64,000 nt of DNA. Origin: Sphingopyxis sp. LC363. Lineage in GTDB: Bacteria; Pseudomonadota; Alphaproteobacteria; Sphingomonadales; Sphingomonadaceae. Below are positions 28,271 through 36,741 of this stretch, in pieces; position 1 is the stretch's first letter; the number at the start of each line of letters is the position of its first letter. The notes under the pieces are model-generated. The model was not told the origin of the DNA. It searched no databases and was given only the letters and a program-made list of their open reading frames with translations. The stretch covers positions 149,532 through 213,531 of the forward strand of contig NZ_JNFC01000034.1 of the NCBI RefSeq assembly GCF_000756385.1, in the 5' to 3' direction. The translations under genes were made by a program, and so were the position numbers.

Positions 28271-28728
28271 TATTTTTCCAGCATCGCCGCGAGCTGGCCG
28301 ATCGCCGTGCCCCATCCTTCCTGGAAACCCATTTCGTCGTGCTTCGCGCTGTCCTCAGGGTTCTTGTGGAGCACGCGCGCCGAATAGAGCGTGCCGCCGT
28401 CCTTCGCCTCGAAGGTCAGGATCGCGGTCAGCGCGAGCCAGGGTTCGGCGGGCTGCCAGCCTTCGGTCAGCACGGTCGTGAAGACGATGCGTTCGTTCGG
28501 CACCGCTTCGAGGAAACAGCCGTCGACATGCGGCCCGAAGTCGCCGCCGCCCTCGCGCATCCGCGTCACGAAACCGCCGCCGGGGCGCACGTCGAGCTTG
28601 TCGACGCGGCATTCGATCGGCGCGGGGATCCACCATTGCGCGAGTTTTGCAGGGTCGCTCCACGCGTCCCACACGACCGACGGCGGCGCGGCGATATGGC
28701 GCGCGATGGTGAGTTCGCTTTTGCTCAT
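28270..28728 (-). CDS. SRPBCC (AHSA1/START-like) protein
   Basis: The 152-residue helix-grip protein has the AHSA1 pattern: IAAPPSVVWDAWSDPAKLAQWW, GGGFVTRMREGGG, NERIVFTTVLTEGW and GWGTAIGQLAAML at the end. Such proteins bind hydrophobic ligands or act as Hsp90-activator-like folds; no ligand is known here. It is translationally coupled (4-bp overlap) to an ArsR-type regulator. This ArsR-AHSA1 pair is a very common bacterial module, usually autoregulated. Confidence 0.9.
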
Positions 28729-29069
28729 GATTTTTCCTCCGGGGGATTTAGCGATTCGACGAAAGCGGCGAGGCGGTCGGTGCGGCCCTGCCAGACGGCG
28801 CGTTGCTCCGCGAGCCAGCCCTCGGCCGCCGCAAGCCGCGCGGCATCGACGCGGCAGGTGCGGACACGGCCCTGCTTTTCGGTGTGGATCAACCCCGACG
28901 CTTCAAGAACCGAGAGATGTTTCAGGAAGGCGGGAAGGCCCATTTCGAACGGTTCGGACAGCCGCTTTACGGGAGCGGCGCCCGTGAGCAGCCGGCTGAC
29001 GACGGCGCGGCGCGTCGGGTCGGCGAGCGCATGGAAAACGGTATCGAGGGCTGTTTGTTGGTTCGCCAT
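28725..29069 (-). CDS. ArsR/SmtB-family transcriptional regulator
   Basis: The 114-residue winged-helix protein has the ArsR core FHALADPTRRAVVSRLLTGAAPVKRLSEPFEMGLPAFLKHLSVLEASGLI and RVRTCRVD. No cysteine pair for metals is present; it belongs to the non-metal branch that pairs with SRPBCC proteins. The start at 29069 is fixed by homology; the frame upstream runs through the terminator of the serine-rich gene. The ATG lies at the centre of a near-perfect 18-bp palindrome, consistent with autorepression. Confidence 0.9.
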   Translation of the reverse strand: MANQQTALDTVFHALADPTRRAVVSRLLTGAAPVKRLSEPFEMGLPAFLKHLSVLEASGLIHTEKQGRVRTCRVDAARLAAAEGWLAEQRAVWQGRTDRLAAFVESLNPPEEKS

Positions 29070-29078
29070 ATGGTGAAC
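29061..29078. promoter_or_regulatory. Candidate ArsR operator centred on the start codon
   Basis: GTTCGCCATATGGTGAAC is palindromic at 16 of 18 positions, with a perfect CCATATGG core. The minus-strand ATG of the ArsR gene lies within it, so binding would block both promoter clearance and translation start of the ArsR-AHSA1 operon. Confidence 0.5.
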
Positions 29079-29123
29079 TATAGAGATGGTTTTCCATTTG
29101 GCAAACTGATTGGCGAAGGCGTT

Positions 29124-29152
29124 AAAAAAGGGCCGCCCCGAGGGGGCAGCCC
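29124..29152 (-). terminator. Intrinsic terminator of the serine-rich protein gene
   Basis: Read on the minus strand, a 10-bp stem (GGGCTGCCCC / GGGGCGGCCC, one mismatch) with a 3-base loop is followed at once by TTTTTT. It lies about 50 bp after the stop at 29200 and insulates the ArsR gene. Confidence 0.85.
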
Positions 29153-29199
29153 TTAGTTCGGTGGTCCGGGTTAGCCCCCCTGACCGCCAGTGGATTTCC

Positions 29200-30318
29200 T
29201 CAAGCCGCGTCGGCGTCGTCGTCGTTGCGATTCGCAGCGCGGCGGCGCGCCACAAGCGCGGCTGCTGCTGCCCCGAACAATAGCATCATCGGCGGCGCAG
29301 GAACAGGGGTCGGATCGCCCGACGAGCTGCTGGTGCTGCCGCCCGAGCTCGACGAGGAACTCGACGACGAACTGCTGCTCGACGAAGAGGAGGACGAGCT
29401 GGTGCTGCCGGTGGAGCCGAAGCTGCTGCTGCCACCGGTCGCACCCGACGAGGTGCTGCTGCTCGACGAAGAGGAGGAAGAGGACGACGAACTGCTGCTC
29501 GACCCGCCCGAACTGCCGCCGTGCGACGAGCTGCCATGGCCGTGCGAGCTGCCGCCCGACGAAGAGGAACTCGATGAGGAGGATGAGGATGAGGAGCTCG
29601 ACGATGAGCTGCTGCTCGACGACGAGGTGCTGACGCTGCCGGTCGAGGTCGACACATTGCCCGACGATGTCGAGGTGCTGACGCTGCCCGTCGAGGTCGA
29701 CACGTTGCCCGAGGAAGTGCTGACGCTGCCGGTCGACGTCGACACGCCGCCCGTGGACGTCGACACGCCGCCGGTCGAGGTTGAAACGCCGCCCGTGGAC
29801 GTCGAAACGCTGCCGGTCGAGGTCGAGACCCCCGACGAGGTGCTGGTCGAGGTCGACACGCCGCCCGTCGTCGTCGAGGTGACGACGATGCTGCCGCTGC
29901 TGCCGCCGCCCGAGCTGCCGCCGAAGAAGCCCCCGAAGAAGCCGCCGCCGAACCCGCCGCCAAAACCGCCGCCGATGACCGTCACGCCGCCGCCGCTACC
30001 GCCGCCGCCTTCCCAGCCCGATTGCGGAAAGGGCGCGTAGGGGATCGGGGGCAAGGGGATCGTCTGCGTCACCACCTGCGTCTGCGGGGTGATGGTGCGG
30101 ATCACCTTCTTCGTCGTAACGACGCGGCGGACGCGCTTCACCGGCTTGCGCGCAGCGTGGCGTTTGCGCACGACCTTTTTCTTGGCGACGCACGGCGAGC
30201 AGGACTGGACCTGCGCCCGCGCCTTCGGAACGTCGGTGATCTGCATCGCGCCGCTACCGATGATCGCCCCGCCGCAGGTGCAGGCGCAAAGCTTGGCAAG
30301 GGCCATTCGAACAGACAT
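29200..30318 (-). CDS. Low-complexity Ser/Thr/Gly-rich surface protein with exosortase-like C-terminal anchor
   Basis: The 372-residue protein has a signal peptide (about 1-36, ending ARAQ), a Cys pair (CSPC), and a basic stretch KKKVVRKRHAARKPVKRVRR (about 45-66). A Gly-rich part (GGGFGGGFGGGFFGG) follows. Heptad repeats of VSTSTGG/VSTSTGS type occupy about 150-230, and long poly-Ser runs about 230-335. The C-terminus reads PTPVPAPPMMLLFGAAAAALVARRR: a PxP motif, one hydrophobic helix and an Arg cluster, the layout of PEP-CTERM/exosortase sorting signals, though the motif is PAPP rather than PEP. It is likely an exported, possibly glycosylated surface protein. Function is unknown. Confidence 0.75.
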   Translation of the reverse strand: MSVRMALAKLCACTCGGAIIGSGAMQITDVPKARAQVQSCSPCVAKKKVVRKRHAARKPVKRVRRVVTTKKVIRTITPQTQVVTQTIPLPPIPYAPFPQSGWEGGGGSGGGVTVIGGGFGGGFGGGFFGGFFGGSSGGGSSGSIVVTSTTTGGVSTSTSTSSGVSTSTGSVSTSTGGVSTSTGGVSTSTGGVSTSTGSVSTSSGNVSTSTGSVSTSTSSGNVSTSTGSVSTSSSSSSSSSSSSSSSSSSSSSSSGGSSHGHGSSSHGGSSGGSSSSSSSSSSSSSSSSTSSGATGGSSSFGSTGSTSSSSSSSSSSSSSSSSSSSGGSTSSSSGDPTPVPAPPMMLLFGAAAAALVARRRAANRNDDDADAA

Positions 30319-30755
30319 AGGCTTCTCTTTCTTTCCCGTTGCAGGTGCGAAGCGCCCTCGACCGACACCCCCAATTCACCTTCGCTATAACCCAAAAGGC
30401 CAAAGCTTTGTGAATGCGGCAATTCCGTTAACCGCGTTTACCTGTCCGAGAGCGGGAAAAGGAGCGCGGAATCAACAAAAAACGCCATATCTGTCCCAAA
30501 ACAGCACGAATAATGCAGTAATCCTGTGCGATTGGTTAACCTTCGGACCTAAATCGCCGTCCCGGTGCGAGCGATGGGGTGACCGGACGGCCCGCGGATT
30601 CACCCCAAATATACAGACGGTTCATCGCCGCTTCACGCCAAGTCGCTATCGGCAGCTTCGGCGCTTGTATCGCGGGCGGTGGCTGGTTATAGGCGCGCCA
30701 CTCCCTAAGCCGCTTGCGGCCCGCCGGGTGACAGGAAAGGACGCGAGAGCCCCTC
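30319..30755. other. 437-bp non-coding stretch between divergent genes
   Basis: No reading frame here resembles a gene. The stretch is AT-richer than its neighbours and has two TTAACC segments (about 30428 and 30537) that could be response-regulator half-sites for either the serine-rich protein (minus) or dksA (plus). The ribosome site of dksA (GGAAAGGA) lies in its last 30 bp. I see no convincing small RNA. Confidence 0.5.
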
Positions 30756-31217
30756 ATGCCGACCAAGATTGCCGATGTTGGCGCAGACGCGCTTCGTGAA
30801 GCCAGGTCCAATCTCGATTCGGATTATGTCCCCAGCGACGACGAAGAGTTTATGAACGAGCGGCAGCAGGATTATTTTCGCGGCCTGCTGCTCGCCTGGA
30901 AAAAATCGATCCTGTCCGAATCGGAATCGACGCTTGCGCATCTTCAGGATGGCCCGCTGCGCGAACCCGACCTCGCCGACCGCGCGTCGAGCGAGACCGA
31001 TTGGGCGATCGAGCTGCGCACCCGCGATCGTCAACGAAAACTGATCGCCAAGATCGATTCGGCGATCCGCCGCATCGAAGAGGGCGAATATGGCTATTGC
31101 GCGGTGACCGGCGAGCCGATCTCGCTCGCGCGTCTGCAGGCCCGGCCGATCGCGACGATGACGCTGGAGGCGCAGGAGCGCCACGAGCGTAACGAACGGA
31201 TTTCACGCGAGGATTGA
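30756..31217 (+). CDS. dksA: RNA polymerase-binding transcription factor DksA
   Basis: The 153-residue protein has the DksA coiled coil (FRGLLLAWKKSILSESEST to DRQRKLIAKIDSAIRRIEEG) with acidic tip residues, and the C-terminal globular part. The zinc-finger region reads GYCAVTGEPISLARLQARPIATMTLEAQERHE. Only one of the four classical cysteines is left, as in many alphaproteobacterial DksA proteins. It binds the secondary channel of RNA polymerase and with ppGpp controls rRNA and stress promoters. A PilZ gene follows on the same strand. Confidence 0.93.
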   Translation: MPTKIADVGADALREARSNLDSDYVPSDDEEFMNERQQDYFRGLLLAWKKSILSESESTLAHLQDGPLREPDLADRASSETDWAIELRTRDRQRKLIAKIDSAIRRIEEGEYGYCAVTGEPISLARLQARPIATMTLEAQERHERNERISRED

Positions 31218-31300
31218 TCGCGGGCTCCGCGCCCCATTTACGATTCGGCAACTGCTGGGCCCTAGATTCCGCGCCTCGATACGAAAGAAACGGGGCGCAA

Positions 31301-31690
31301 ATGGATTCGCAAAGACCGGCATCGGTGGACGAGGAGGTCGCGGCGCTGTCGCGCGGCGCCGATCGCGACAGCCTGTTCATGCAGGCGCAACTGGCGCTGC
31401 CCGGCGGCGGCGGGTCCGTCACCGTGCGCGTGCGCAACCTATCGCCCGGCGGGATGCTTGCCGAGGGCAAGGTCGTCGTCGCGCAAGGAGCGGCGGTCGA
31501 AGTCGACTTGCGTAACATCGGGCCGGTCGCCGGGCGCGTGATCTGGGTCGGCGAGGGCAAGTTCGGCATCGCCTTCGACCGCGCGATCGATCCGCAGGCG
31601 GTGCGTCGTCAGGTGGTTTCGCAGTCCGATTTGCCGCCGCATCTGCGGCGCACGGGCCTCGAGCGGGGGCCCCTCTATCGCCGGCGCTGA
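31301..31690 (+). CDS. PilZ-domain protein
   Basis: The 129-residue protein is essentially one PilZ domain. The c-di-GMP motifs are visible: RxxxR as RGADR (Arg18, Arg22) and the D/NxSxxG motif as NLSPGG (46-51). Strands VTVRVRNL, AVEVDLRNIGPVAGRVIWV and KFGIAFD complete the barrel. It probably binds c-di-GMP as a stand-alone adaptor. Start ATG 31301 is fixed by homology. It lies 84 bp after dksA. Confidence 0.85.
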   Translation: MDSQRPASVDEEVAALSRGADRDSLFMQAQLALPGGGGSVTVRVRNLSPGGMLAEGKVVVAQGAAVEVDLRNIGPVAGRVIWVGEGKFGIAFDRAIDPQAVRRQVVSQSDLPPHLRRTGLERGPLYRRR

Positions 31691-31736
31691 TGCGTCCTTG
31701 AACAGGGTGGCATCAGCGGGGCGATAGCGCTGGCGA

Positions 31737-31895
31737 TCAGCCGATCGCGAGCATCTCCTCCTTGAGTTTCAGTTTCTGCTTCTTGAGCTGCGCGACGACT
31801 CCGGTATCGGGGGCGGGACGGCGCTCTTCATTCGCAATTTTCGCATCGAGGTCCGCGTGGCGGGACTTCAGGGTGGAAAGGTGCGACGTGCTCAT
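31737..31895 (-). CDS. Small DUF465 (YdcH/SlyX-like) protein
   Basis: A 52-residue helical protein (HLSTLKSRHADLDAKIANEERRPAPD, then VAQLKKQKLKLKEEMLAI) with the DUF465 pattern of two helices and the LKKxKLxLKEE motif. The ATG at 31895 is preferred because AAGGAG lies about 7 bases upstream; the ATG at 31901 would touch the ribosome site. Function unknown. A second DUF465 gene lies divergently at 32019. Confidence 0.85.
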   Translation of the reverse strand: MSTSHLSTLKSRHADLDAKIANEERRPAPDTGVVAQLKKQKLKLKEEMLAIG

Positions 31896-32018
31896 TGGCA
31901 TTCTCCTTTTCGACTCGATGGGCAGGACGAAGTAAAACATGAAACCGCCCCGATGTCGTGACGATTCGCTCAGGCGGTCCCCGTTGCGGACTAATGGTGA
32001 ACGTGGCAGGGAGGCCGT

Positions 32019-32216
32019 GTGAGCCCCGAGGAAATTACCCAGCGCCTGGAACTGCTTCGCATCGAGCATCGCGACCTCGACGCCGCGATCATCGCGCTCG
32101 GCGAAGGGACGGCGGCCGACCAGCTGCAGATCGCGCGGCTGAAAAAGCGCAAGCTCAAGCTGCGCGACGAGATCGCCTGGTGCGAGGATCAACTGCTGCC
32201 CGACATCATCGCCTAG
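32019..32216 (+). CDS. Second small DUF465-like protein
   Basis: A 65-residue helical protein starting at GTG after GGGAGG. It has the same design as its divergent neighbour: EHRDLDAAIIALGEG, then QIARLKKRKLKLRDEIAWCEDQLLPDI. It probably arose by duplication. Such DUF465 pairs are usual next to DUF1465 genes in sphingomonads. Function unknown. Confidence 0.82.
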   Translation: MSPEEITQRLELLRIEHRDLDAAIIALGEGTAADQLQIARLKKRKLKLRDEIAWCEDQLLPDIIA

Positions 32217-32240
32217 GATCGGCCGACATTCGGCCCATGC

Positions 32241-32332
32241 CGGCCTGCAAATGGCGATTTCCCGCGCTTCCGGTGCTCACCTACTGAAGTAGGCCGCGCT
32301 CCGGGTCGCGAAAAATCACCATTTTCGGCTCG
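32241..32332. repeat. Long imperfect hairpin with CCTACT-GA-AGTAGG tip
   Basis: A roughly 92-bp imperfect palindrome with tip 32280-32293 and outer arms that pair AAATGG-GATTT with AAATC-CCATTT and GGCC with GGCC. It lies between the second DUF465 gene and the RcdA-like gene. The layout suggests a mobile hairpin or a structured RNA element rather than a simple terminator, since no T-run follows. Confidence 0.55.
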
Positions 32333-32465
32333 GCCTGAGCCAAATCTCGACCAATCCTAAATGCCTGAATTAAAACGGGACGTCCGATGCCCTCAATTTC
32401 ATGGTTACCGACGTTGCGGACCCGATAGCGGACATGGCATCTCCGGTGTCATGGCCGGCGGGGAC

Positions 32466-32918
32466 ATGAACATGATGGCGATCGATGTGCCGGTGCAGCG
32501 CGCGCAGGTCGAAAATCTCTATGTCGAGGCGATGCTGCTCGCCGACGAGGCGCATGCGGCCTTTGCCGCGCAGCGCGACCTCGGCAGTGTTCGCGGCAAC
32601 GCGGCGGCGCAGATCGGCCTCGCCTGCGAATCGCTGAAGACGACGACGCGGCTGATGCACGTCATCGCCTGGCTACTCCACCGCCGCGCGATGTTCGCGG
32701 GGGATCCGGGCGCCGGGCCAAACGACAGCGCGGCGCGGATCGGCGCGCCGGTCGCGGCCGACTGGAATGTCTGCGAAGGGTTCGACGCGTCGGTCCGCCG
32801 GATCATCGCCGCCAGCGAGCGGTTGTTCGAGCGGATCGCGGTAATGGAGGCCGGCTGGAAAGCGCCGGCAGTGACGCCGGTGCAGGCGCTGCTCGCGCGG
32901 CTGGAAGCGCGGCTTTGA
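32466..32918 (+). CDS. rcdA: DUF1465 / RcdA-like protein
   Basis: The 150-residue helical protein carries the DUF1465 core: [19 protein letters not shown], then [24 protein letters not shown], and [12 protein letters not shown]. The family includes RcdA of Caulobacter, an adaptor that helps ClpXP degrade the cell-cycle regulator CtrA. The TTRLM..WLL..RA motif is shared. The symbol is given on family grounds; the C-terminal half is diverged. Start may be 32466 or the ATG at 32472. Together with the CtrA-like box near 389, it fits an alphaproteobacterial CtrA circuit. Confidence 0.7.
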   Translation: MNMMAIDVPVQRAQVENLYVEAMLLADEAHAAFAAQRDLGSVRGNAAAQIGLACESLKTTTRLMHVIAWLLHRRAMFAGDPGAGPNDSAARIGAPVAADWNVCEGFDASVRRIIAASERLFERIAVMEAGWKAPAVTPVQALLARLEARL

Positions 32919-32964
32919 AGCATGGGACGCGGGTTGCGAGCGGCGGGTTTTGGCCGGAAGCTGC

Positions 32965-33055
32965 CGTCGCCCCCGCGAAGGCGGGGGCCGCTGTCGGTTT
33001 ACGCAGGCGCCGCTGAATAAGGCCGCTAGCGGCCCCCGCCTTCGCGGGGGCGACG
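32965..33055. repeat. 28-bp perfect inverted repeat (GTCGCCCCCGCG family)
   Basis: Arms 32965-32992 and 33028-33055 are exact complements around 35 bp. The same arm occurs singly at 9939 and at both ends of 17317-17479. It lies between convergent rcdA-like and DUF2332 genes. Confidence 0.85.
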
Positions 33056-33105
33056 CATTCTCTAAACGGCAGCTCCCCACCCCGAAGCCGACCCCGAGTC
33101 CGGAG

Positions 33106-34185
33106 CTACCCCAGCCACTCCACCCACGCGCCATGCGCATGCGCGTGGGCCAGTTTCTTCGGCGTCTCACCTCCCGGCCAATACCGCACCACCAATTCAT
33201 GATGATGCACCGTCCGGTTCGCCTCGAGCGCGACCCACGCCAGCGGACGCTCGGGCGTCGCCCGCGCGCCCGCTTTTTCCATCGCGGCGGTGACGCGCGC
33301 CTGCTGGTCGGCGGGGACATATTGCCAGACGATCGAGTGCATGAGCAGCCGCGTCGTGCCCGCGACCTGAGGCTTTGCGAGCTCGGCTTCGACGAAATCG
33401 GCGGCGTTGGCGCGGACCAGATTCGGCTTTGCCGCATGCGCCTCGGCGATCGCGGCCTCGATGCGCGCGAAGCGGATTTCATGCTCGGGCCAGATATAGG
33501 CCTTGAGCCGCAGCGCCTGCGCGGGGTCGGTCAGATCGACCGGTGCGACGTCGCAGCCCTTGAGGCTCGCGATCTCGATGGCGTGCATCGGCGGATGGCG
33601 GCCGCGCCATTCGGGGGTAAAGGTCATAGCGCCCGGCTGCGGCCCGACATGCACGCCGCCGAGGTCGTAATGATAGCGATCGATCATCAGGTTGATCCCG
33701 GCGCTCGACCCGATCTCCAAGCATTCGAAGCGCGGCGGCACGCCCTGCTCGGCGAGCCAGAGCATCGCGGCGACGAAGTTCGACGAACGTCCCGCCTCAT
33801 TGGTCTGCGGCGGGCCGTCGAGCCACGGGAGCAGCGCTGCCTCGTGCCGCCGGACGACCCCGGCGACGATGGCGTCGTCGTTGATATCCTCGGCATCGGC
33901 ATAGACGGGCGCGAGCTCGTGCGCCGCGCCCGACAGGTGGAGCGCATGAATCCCGCCCGCGGCGCGCAGCGGCAGCGCATCGGCGAGCGGCGCGCCCTGC
34001 CAGCCTGCGATGCGGCGCGCGAATTCGCTCGCCGGTTTGTCGAGCAGCGATCCCAGCGCGGCGACGACGCGCGCGGTGACCCGCGCGTCATTGTGGCGGC
34101 AATAGGCGACCTGATTGGCGAAAGCGGTGCGGACGGCCTTCGGGCCGGTTTCGGCCATGTCGATGAAGTCGTAGCGGTCGCTCAT
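33106..34185 (-). CDS. DUF2332 family protein
   Basis: The 359-residue protein matches the DUF2332 pattern: [23 protein letters not shown] near the start, then [20 protein letters not shown], and [15 protein letters not shown]. The [10 protein letters not shown] loop looks like the SAM-binding motif I of methyltransferases, which suggests a methyltransferase-like fold, but activity is unproven. It is divergent from hisG, with 39 bp between starts. Confidence 0.85.
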   Translation of the reverse strand: MSDRYDFIDMAETGPKAVRTAFANQVAYCRHNDARVTARVVAALGSLLDKPASEFARRIAGWQGAPLADALPLRAAGGIHALHLSGAAHELAPVYADAEDINDDAIVAGVVRRHEAALLPWLDGPPQTNEAGRSSNFVAAMLWLAEQGVPPRFECLEIGSSAGINLMIDRYHYDLGGVHVGPQPGAMTFTPEWRGRHPPMHAIEIASLKGCDVAPVDLTDPAQALRLKAYIWPEHEIRFARIEAAIAEAHAAKPNLVRANAADFVEAELAKPQVAGTTRLLMHSIVWQYVPADQQARVTAAMEKAGARATPERPLAWVALEANRTVHHHELVVRYWPGGETPKKLAHAHAHGAWVEWLG

Positions 34186-34224
34186 TGCCCTTTTTCCTCT
34201 CGCCGCTTATGGGCGCGCAAGCTT

Positions 34225-34881
34225 ATGCCCGAACCGATCATCTTTGCCATCCCGAAGGGACGCATCCTCGACGAGGCGCTGCCCCTGCTTGCGCGGGTCG
34301 GGATAGAACCTTCGGACGAGTTTTTCGACAAGAAAAGCAGAGCGTTAGTTTTTGGGACAAACCAGCCGCACATCTCGCTGATCCGCGTGCGCGCCTTCGA
34401 TGTCGCGACCTTCGTCGCGCATGGCGCGGCGCAGCTCGGCATCGTCGGGTCGGACGTCGTCGACGAGTTCGATTATTCGGAACTTTACGCGCCGGTCGAC
34501 CTTGGTATCGGCCACTGCCGCCTGTCGCTCGCGGGACCCGAGGGCAGCGCGCCGCCGGGGCTCGGCGAAAGCCATATCCGCGTCGCGACCAAATATCCCG
34601 GAACGACGCGCCGCTGGTTCGAGGCGCAGGGCATCCAGGCCGAGTGCATCAAGCTGAACGGCGCGATGGAGATCGCGCCGAAGCTGGGGCTTGCCTCGCA
34701 CATCGTCGACCTCGTCTCGACCGGGCGCACGCTCGTCGAAAATGCCCTCGCCGAGCAGAAGATCATCAGCGAGGTGTCGGCGCGGCTGATCGTCAACCGC
34801 GCGGCGTTCAAGCTGCGTTCGGCCGAAGTGCCGGCGCTGGTCGAGAAATTCCGCGAGGCCGCAGCTCATGCGGCGGCTTGA
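34225..34881 (+). CDS. hisG: ATP phosphoribosyltransferase, short form
   Basis: The 218-residue enzyme starts histidine synthesis by joining PRPP to ATP. It has [45 protein letters not shown] and the PRPP loop [16 protein letters not shown]. The length is that of the short HisG, which lacks the regulatory C-terminal domain and needs HisZ. No hisZ is in the window. hisD overlaps its end by 14 bp, so the two are coupled. Confidence 0.96.
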   Translation: MPEPIIFAIPKGRILDEALPLLARVGIEPSDEFFDKKSRALVFGTNQPHISLIRVRAFDVATFVAHGAAQLGIVGSDVVDEFDYSELYAPVDLGIGHCRLSLAGPEGSAPPGLGESHIRVATKYPGTTRRWFEAQGIQAECIKLNGAMEIAPKLGLASHIVDLVSTGRTLVENALAEQKIISEVSARLIVNRAAFKLRSAEVPALVEKFREAAAHAAA

Positions 34882-36160
34882 CGCCTCCGATCCCGGCTTT
34901 GCGGCCGAGTTCGACGCGCTGGTCAATGATCGGCGCGAGAGCGCATCCGACGTGTCGGCCGACGTCGCGGCGATCATCGCGCGGGTGAAGGCCGAGGGCG
35001 ACGTGGCGCTCGCCGATTATACCGCGAAGTTCGACCGCTTCGATTTGGGCGCGAGCGGGTGGAGCATTTCGAAAGCCGAATGCGCCGCAGCCTATGAGGC
35101 GCTTGCGCCCGGGCTGCGCGATGCGCTGAACCTCGCCGCGACCCGCATCCGCGCCTATCACGCCGCGCAGCTTCCCGAGGACCGCGACTATCGCGACACC
35201 GCGGGCGCGCGGCTTGGCGCACGCTGGCGCGCGGTTGACGCGGCGGGTGTCTATGTCCCCGGCGGGCGCGCGGCCTATCCCTCGTCGGTGCTGATGAACA
35301 TCCTTCCCGCCAAGGTCGCGGGGGTCGAGCGGATCGTGATGATGACCCCGACGCCGGGCGGCGAGACCAACCCGGTCGTGATGGCCGCGGCGCATATTGC
35401 CGGGGTCGACGAGATCTGGCGCGTCGGCGGCGCGCAGGCGATCGCGGCGCTCGCCTATGGTACCAACCGCATCGCGCCGGTGGATGTCGTAACGGGGCCG
35501 GGCAATGCGTGGGTCGCCGAGGCGAAGCGCCAACTCTACGGCGTCGTCGGTATCGACATGGTCGCGGGACCGAGCGAGATCGTCGTCGTCGCCGACGCAA
35601 AGAACGAACCGCACGTCATCGCCGCCGACCTGTTGAGCCAGGCCGAACATGATCCGACGAGCCAATCGATCCTCTTCACCGACGACGGCGACTTCGCCGA
35701 TGCCGTCGCGGCGGCGGTCGCGCATGTCATCCCGACGCTCAGCACCGCATCGACGATGCAGGCGAGCTGGGCCGACAATGGCGCGGTGATCGTCGTGCCG
35801 CGCCTCGCCGACGCGATTCCCCTGTGCGACCGGCTCGCGCCCGAGCATCTCGAACTCGCGGTCGATCCCGCCGAGGCCGACGCGCTCTTCGCCAAGGTGC
35901 GCCACGCGGGCTCGGTCTTCCTTGGCCGCCAGACGCCGGAGGCGATAGGCGATTATGTCGCGGGGCCGAACCATGTCCTCCCCACCGGCCGCCGCGCGCG
36001 CTTTTCGAGCGGGCTGTCGGTCACCGACTTCATGAAGCGCACGAGCTTCCTCGCGCTCGACGAAGCGTCGCTGGCGGCGATCGGCCCCGCCGCCGTCGCG
36101 CTCGCGGGTGCCGAGGGGCTACCTGCCCATGCGCTCAGCGTCCAGAATCGATTAAAGTAG
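34868..36160 (+). CDS. hisD: Histidinol dehydrogenase
   Basis: The 430-residue zinc enzyme does the last two oxidations to histidine. Marks are [61 protein letters not shown] and [21 protein letters not shown] (zinc-site Gln/His) and the C-terminal GLSVTDFMK. Length is standard. It overlaps hisG and is followed 7 bp later by nusB, which gives the hisG-hisD-nusB order common in sphingomonads. Confidence 0.97.
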   Translation: MRRLDASDPGFAAEFDALVNDRRESASDVSADVAAIIARVKAEGDVALADYTAKFDRFDLGASGWSISKAECAAAYEALAPGLRDALNLAATRIRAYHAAQLPEDRDYRDTAGARLGARWRAVDAAGVYVPGGRAAYPSSVLMNILPAKVAGVERIVMMTPTPGGETNPVVMAAAHIAGVDEIWRVGGAQAIAALAYGTNRIAPVDVVTGPGNAWVAEAKRQLYGVVGIDMVAGPSEIVVVADAKNEPHVIAADLLSQAEHDPTSQSILFTDDGDFADAVAAAVAHVIPTLSTASTMQASWADNGAVIVVPRLADAIPLCDRLAPEHLELAVDPAEADALFAKVRHAGSVFLGRQTPEAIGDYVAGPNHVLPTGRRARFSSGLSVTDFMKRTSFLALDEASLAAIGPAAVALAGAEGLPAHALSVQNRLK

Positions 36161-36167
36161 AAAAGCC

Positions 36168-36623
36168 ATGAACAAACGCGCCCAATCCCGCTCCGCCGCC
36201 CGCCTCGCCGCCGTGCAGGCGCTCTACCAGCACGAGATGGAAGCGACGCCGGTCGCGCAACTCATCCACGAGTTCCACCAGCACCGCATCGGCGCGATCA
36301 TCGAGGACGCCGAATATGCCGATGCCGACATTCCCTTTTTCGACGATATCGTGAAGGGCGTGCTTGCGCGCGCGGACGAAATCGACGCGGCGATCGTCGC
36401 GCGGCTCGCGAGCGGCTGGACGATGGACCGGCTCGACCGCACGATGAAGGCGATCCTGCGCGCGGGCACCTATGAGCTGATCGCGCGCGGCGACGTGCCC
36501 GTCGGCGCCGTGGTCAGCGAATATGTCGATGTCGCCAAGGCGTTTTTCGACCAGCGCGAGGCGGGGTTCGCGAACGGCTTGCTCGACGCGATCGGCAAGG
36601 ATGTGCGGGGAACCAGCGCATAA
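36168..36623 (+). CDS. nusB: Transcription antitermination factor NusB
   Basis: The 151-residue all-helical protein binds boxA RNA with S10 in rRNA antitermination. Marks are RSAARLAAVQALYQHEM near the start and the C-terminal RLDRTMKAILRAGTYELIARGDVPVGAVVSEYVDVAKAFFDQREAGFANGLLDAI. It belongs to the hisGD-nusB-thiL run. Confidence 0.97.
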   Translation: MNKRAQSRSAARLAAVQALYQHEMEATPVAQLIHEFHQHRIGAIIEDAEYADADIPFFDDIVKGVLARADEIDAAIVARLASGWTMDRLDRTMKAILRAGTYELIARGDVPVGAVVSEYVDVAKAFFDQREAGFANGLLDAIGKDVRGTSA

Positions 36624-36637
36624 GATATCCGTTCGCA

Positions 36638-36701
36638 TCGAGCGAAGTCGAGATGCCCCTCGGCTTGGCGCTACGGCGATGGGTGTCTCGACTTCGCTCG
36701 A
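36638..36701. repeat. 16-bp inverted repeat between nusB and thiL
   Basis: Arms TCGAGCGAAGTCGAGA (36638-36653) and its exact complement (36686-36701) flank a 32-bp loop; outer CCGTTCG/CGAACGG bases pair as well. It fills most of the 118-bp gap and is another dispersed-repeat type inside a presumed operon. Confidence 0.75.
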
Positions 36702-36741
36702 CCCGAACGGACAGAGAGCATCCCTCGAACGAGAGGGTAAT

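Noticed and set aside
29640..29880. Regular 21-bp repeats that look array-like
   Set aside because: They are in-frame coding repeats (STSTG heptads) without unique spacers, so not a CRISPR array.
30319..30755. tRNA or small RNA gene in the long gap before dksA
   Set aside because: No cloverleaf, T-loop consensus or terminator-backed transcript is visible; no tRNA was recognised anywhere in the window.
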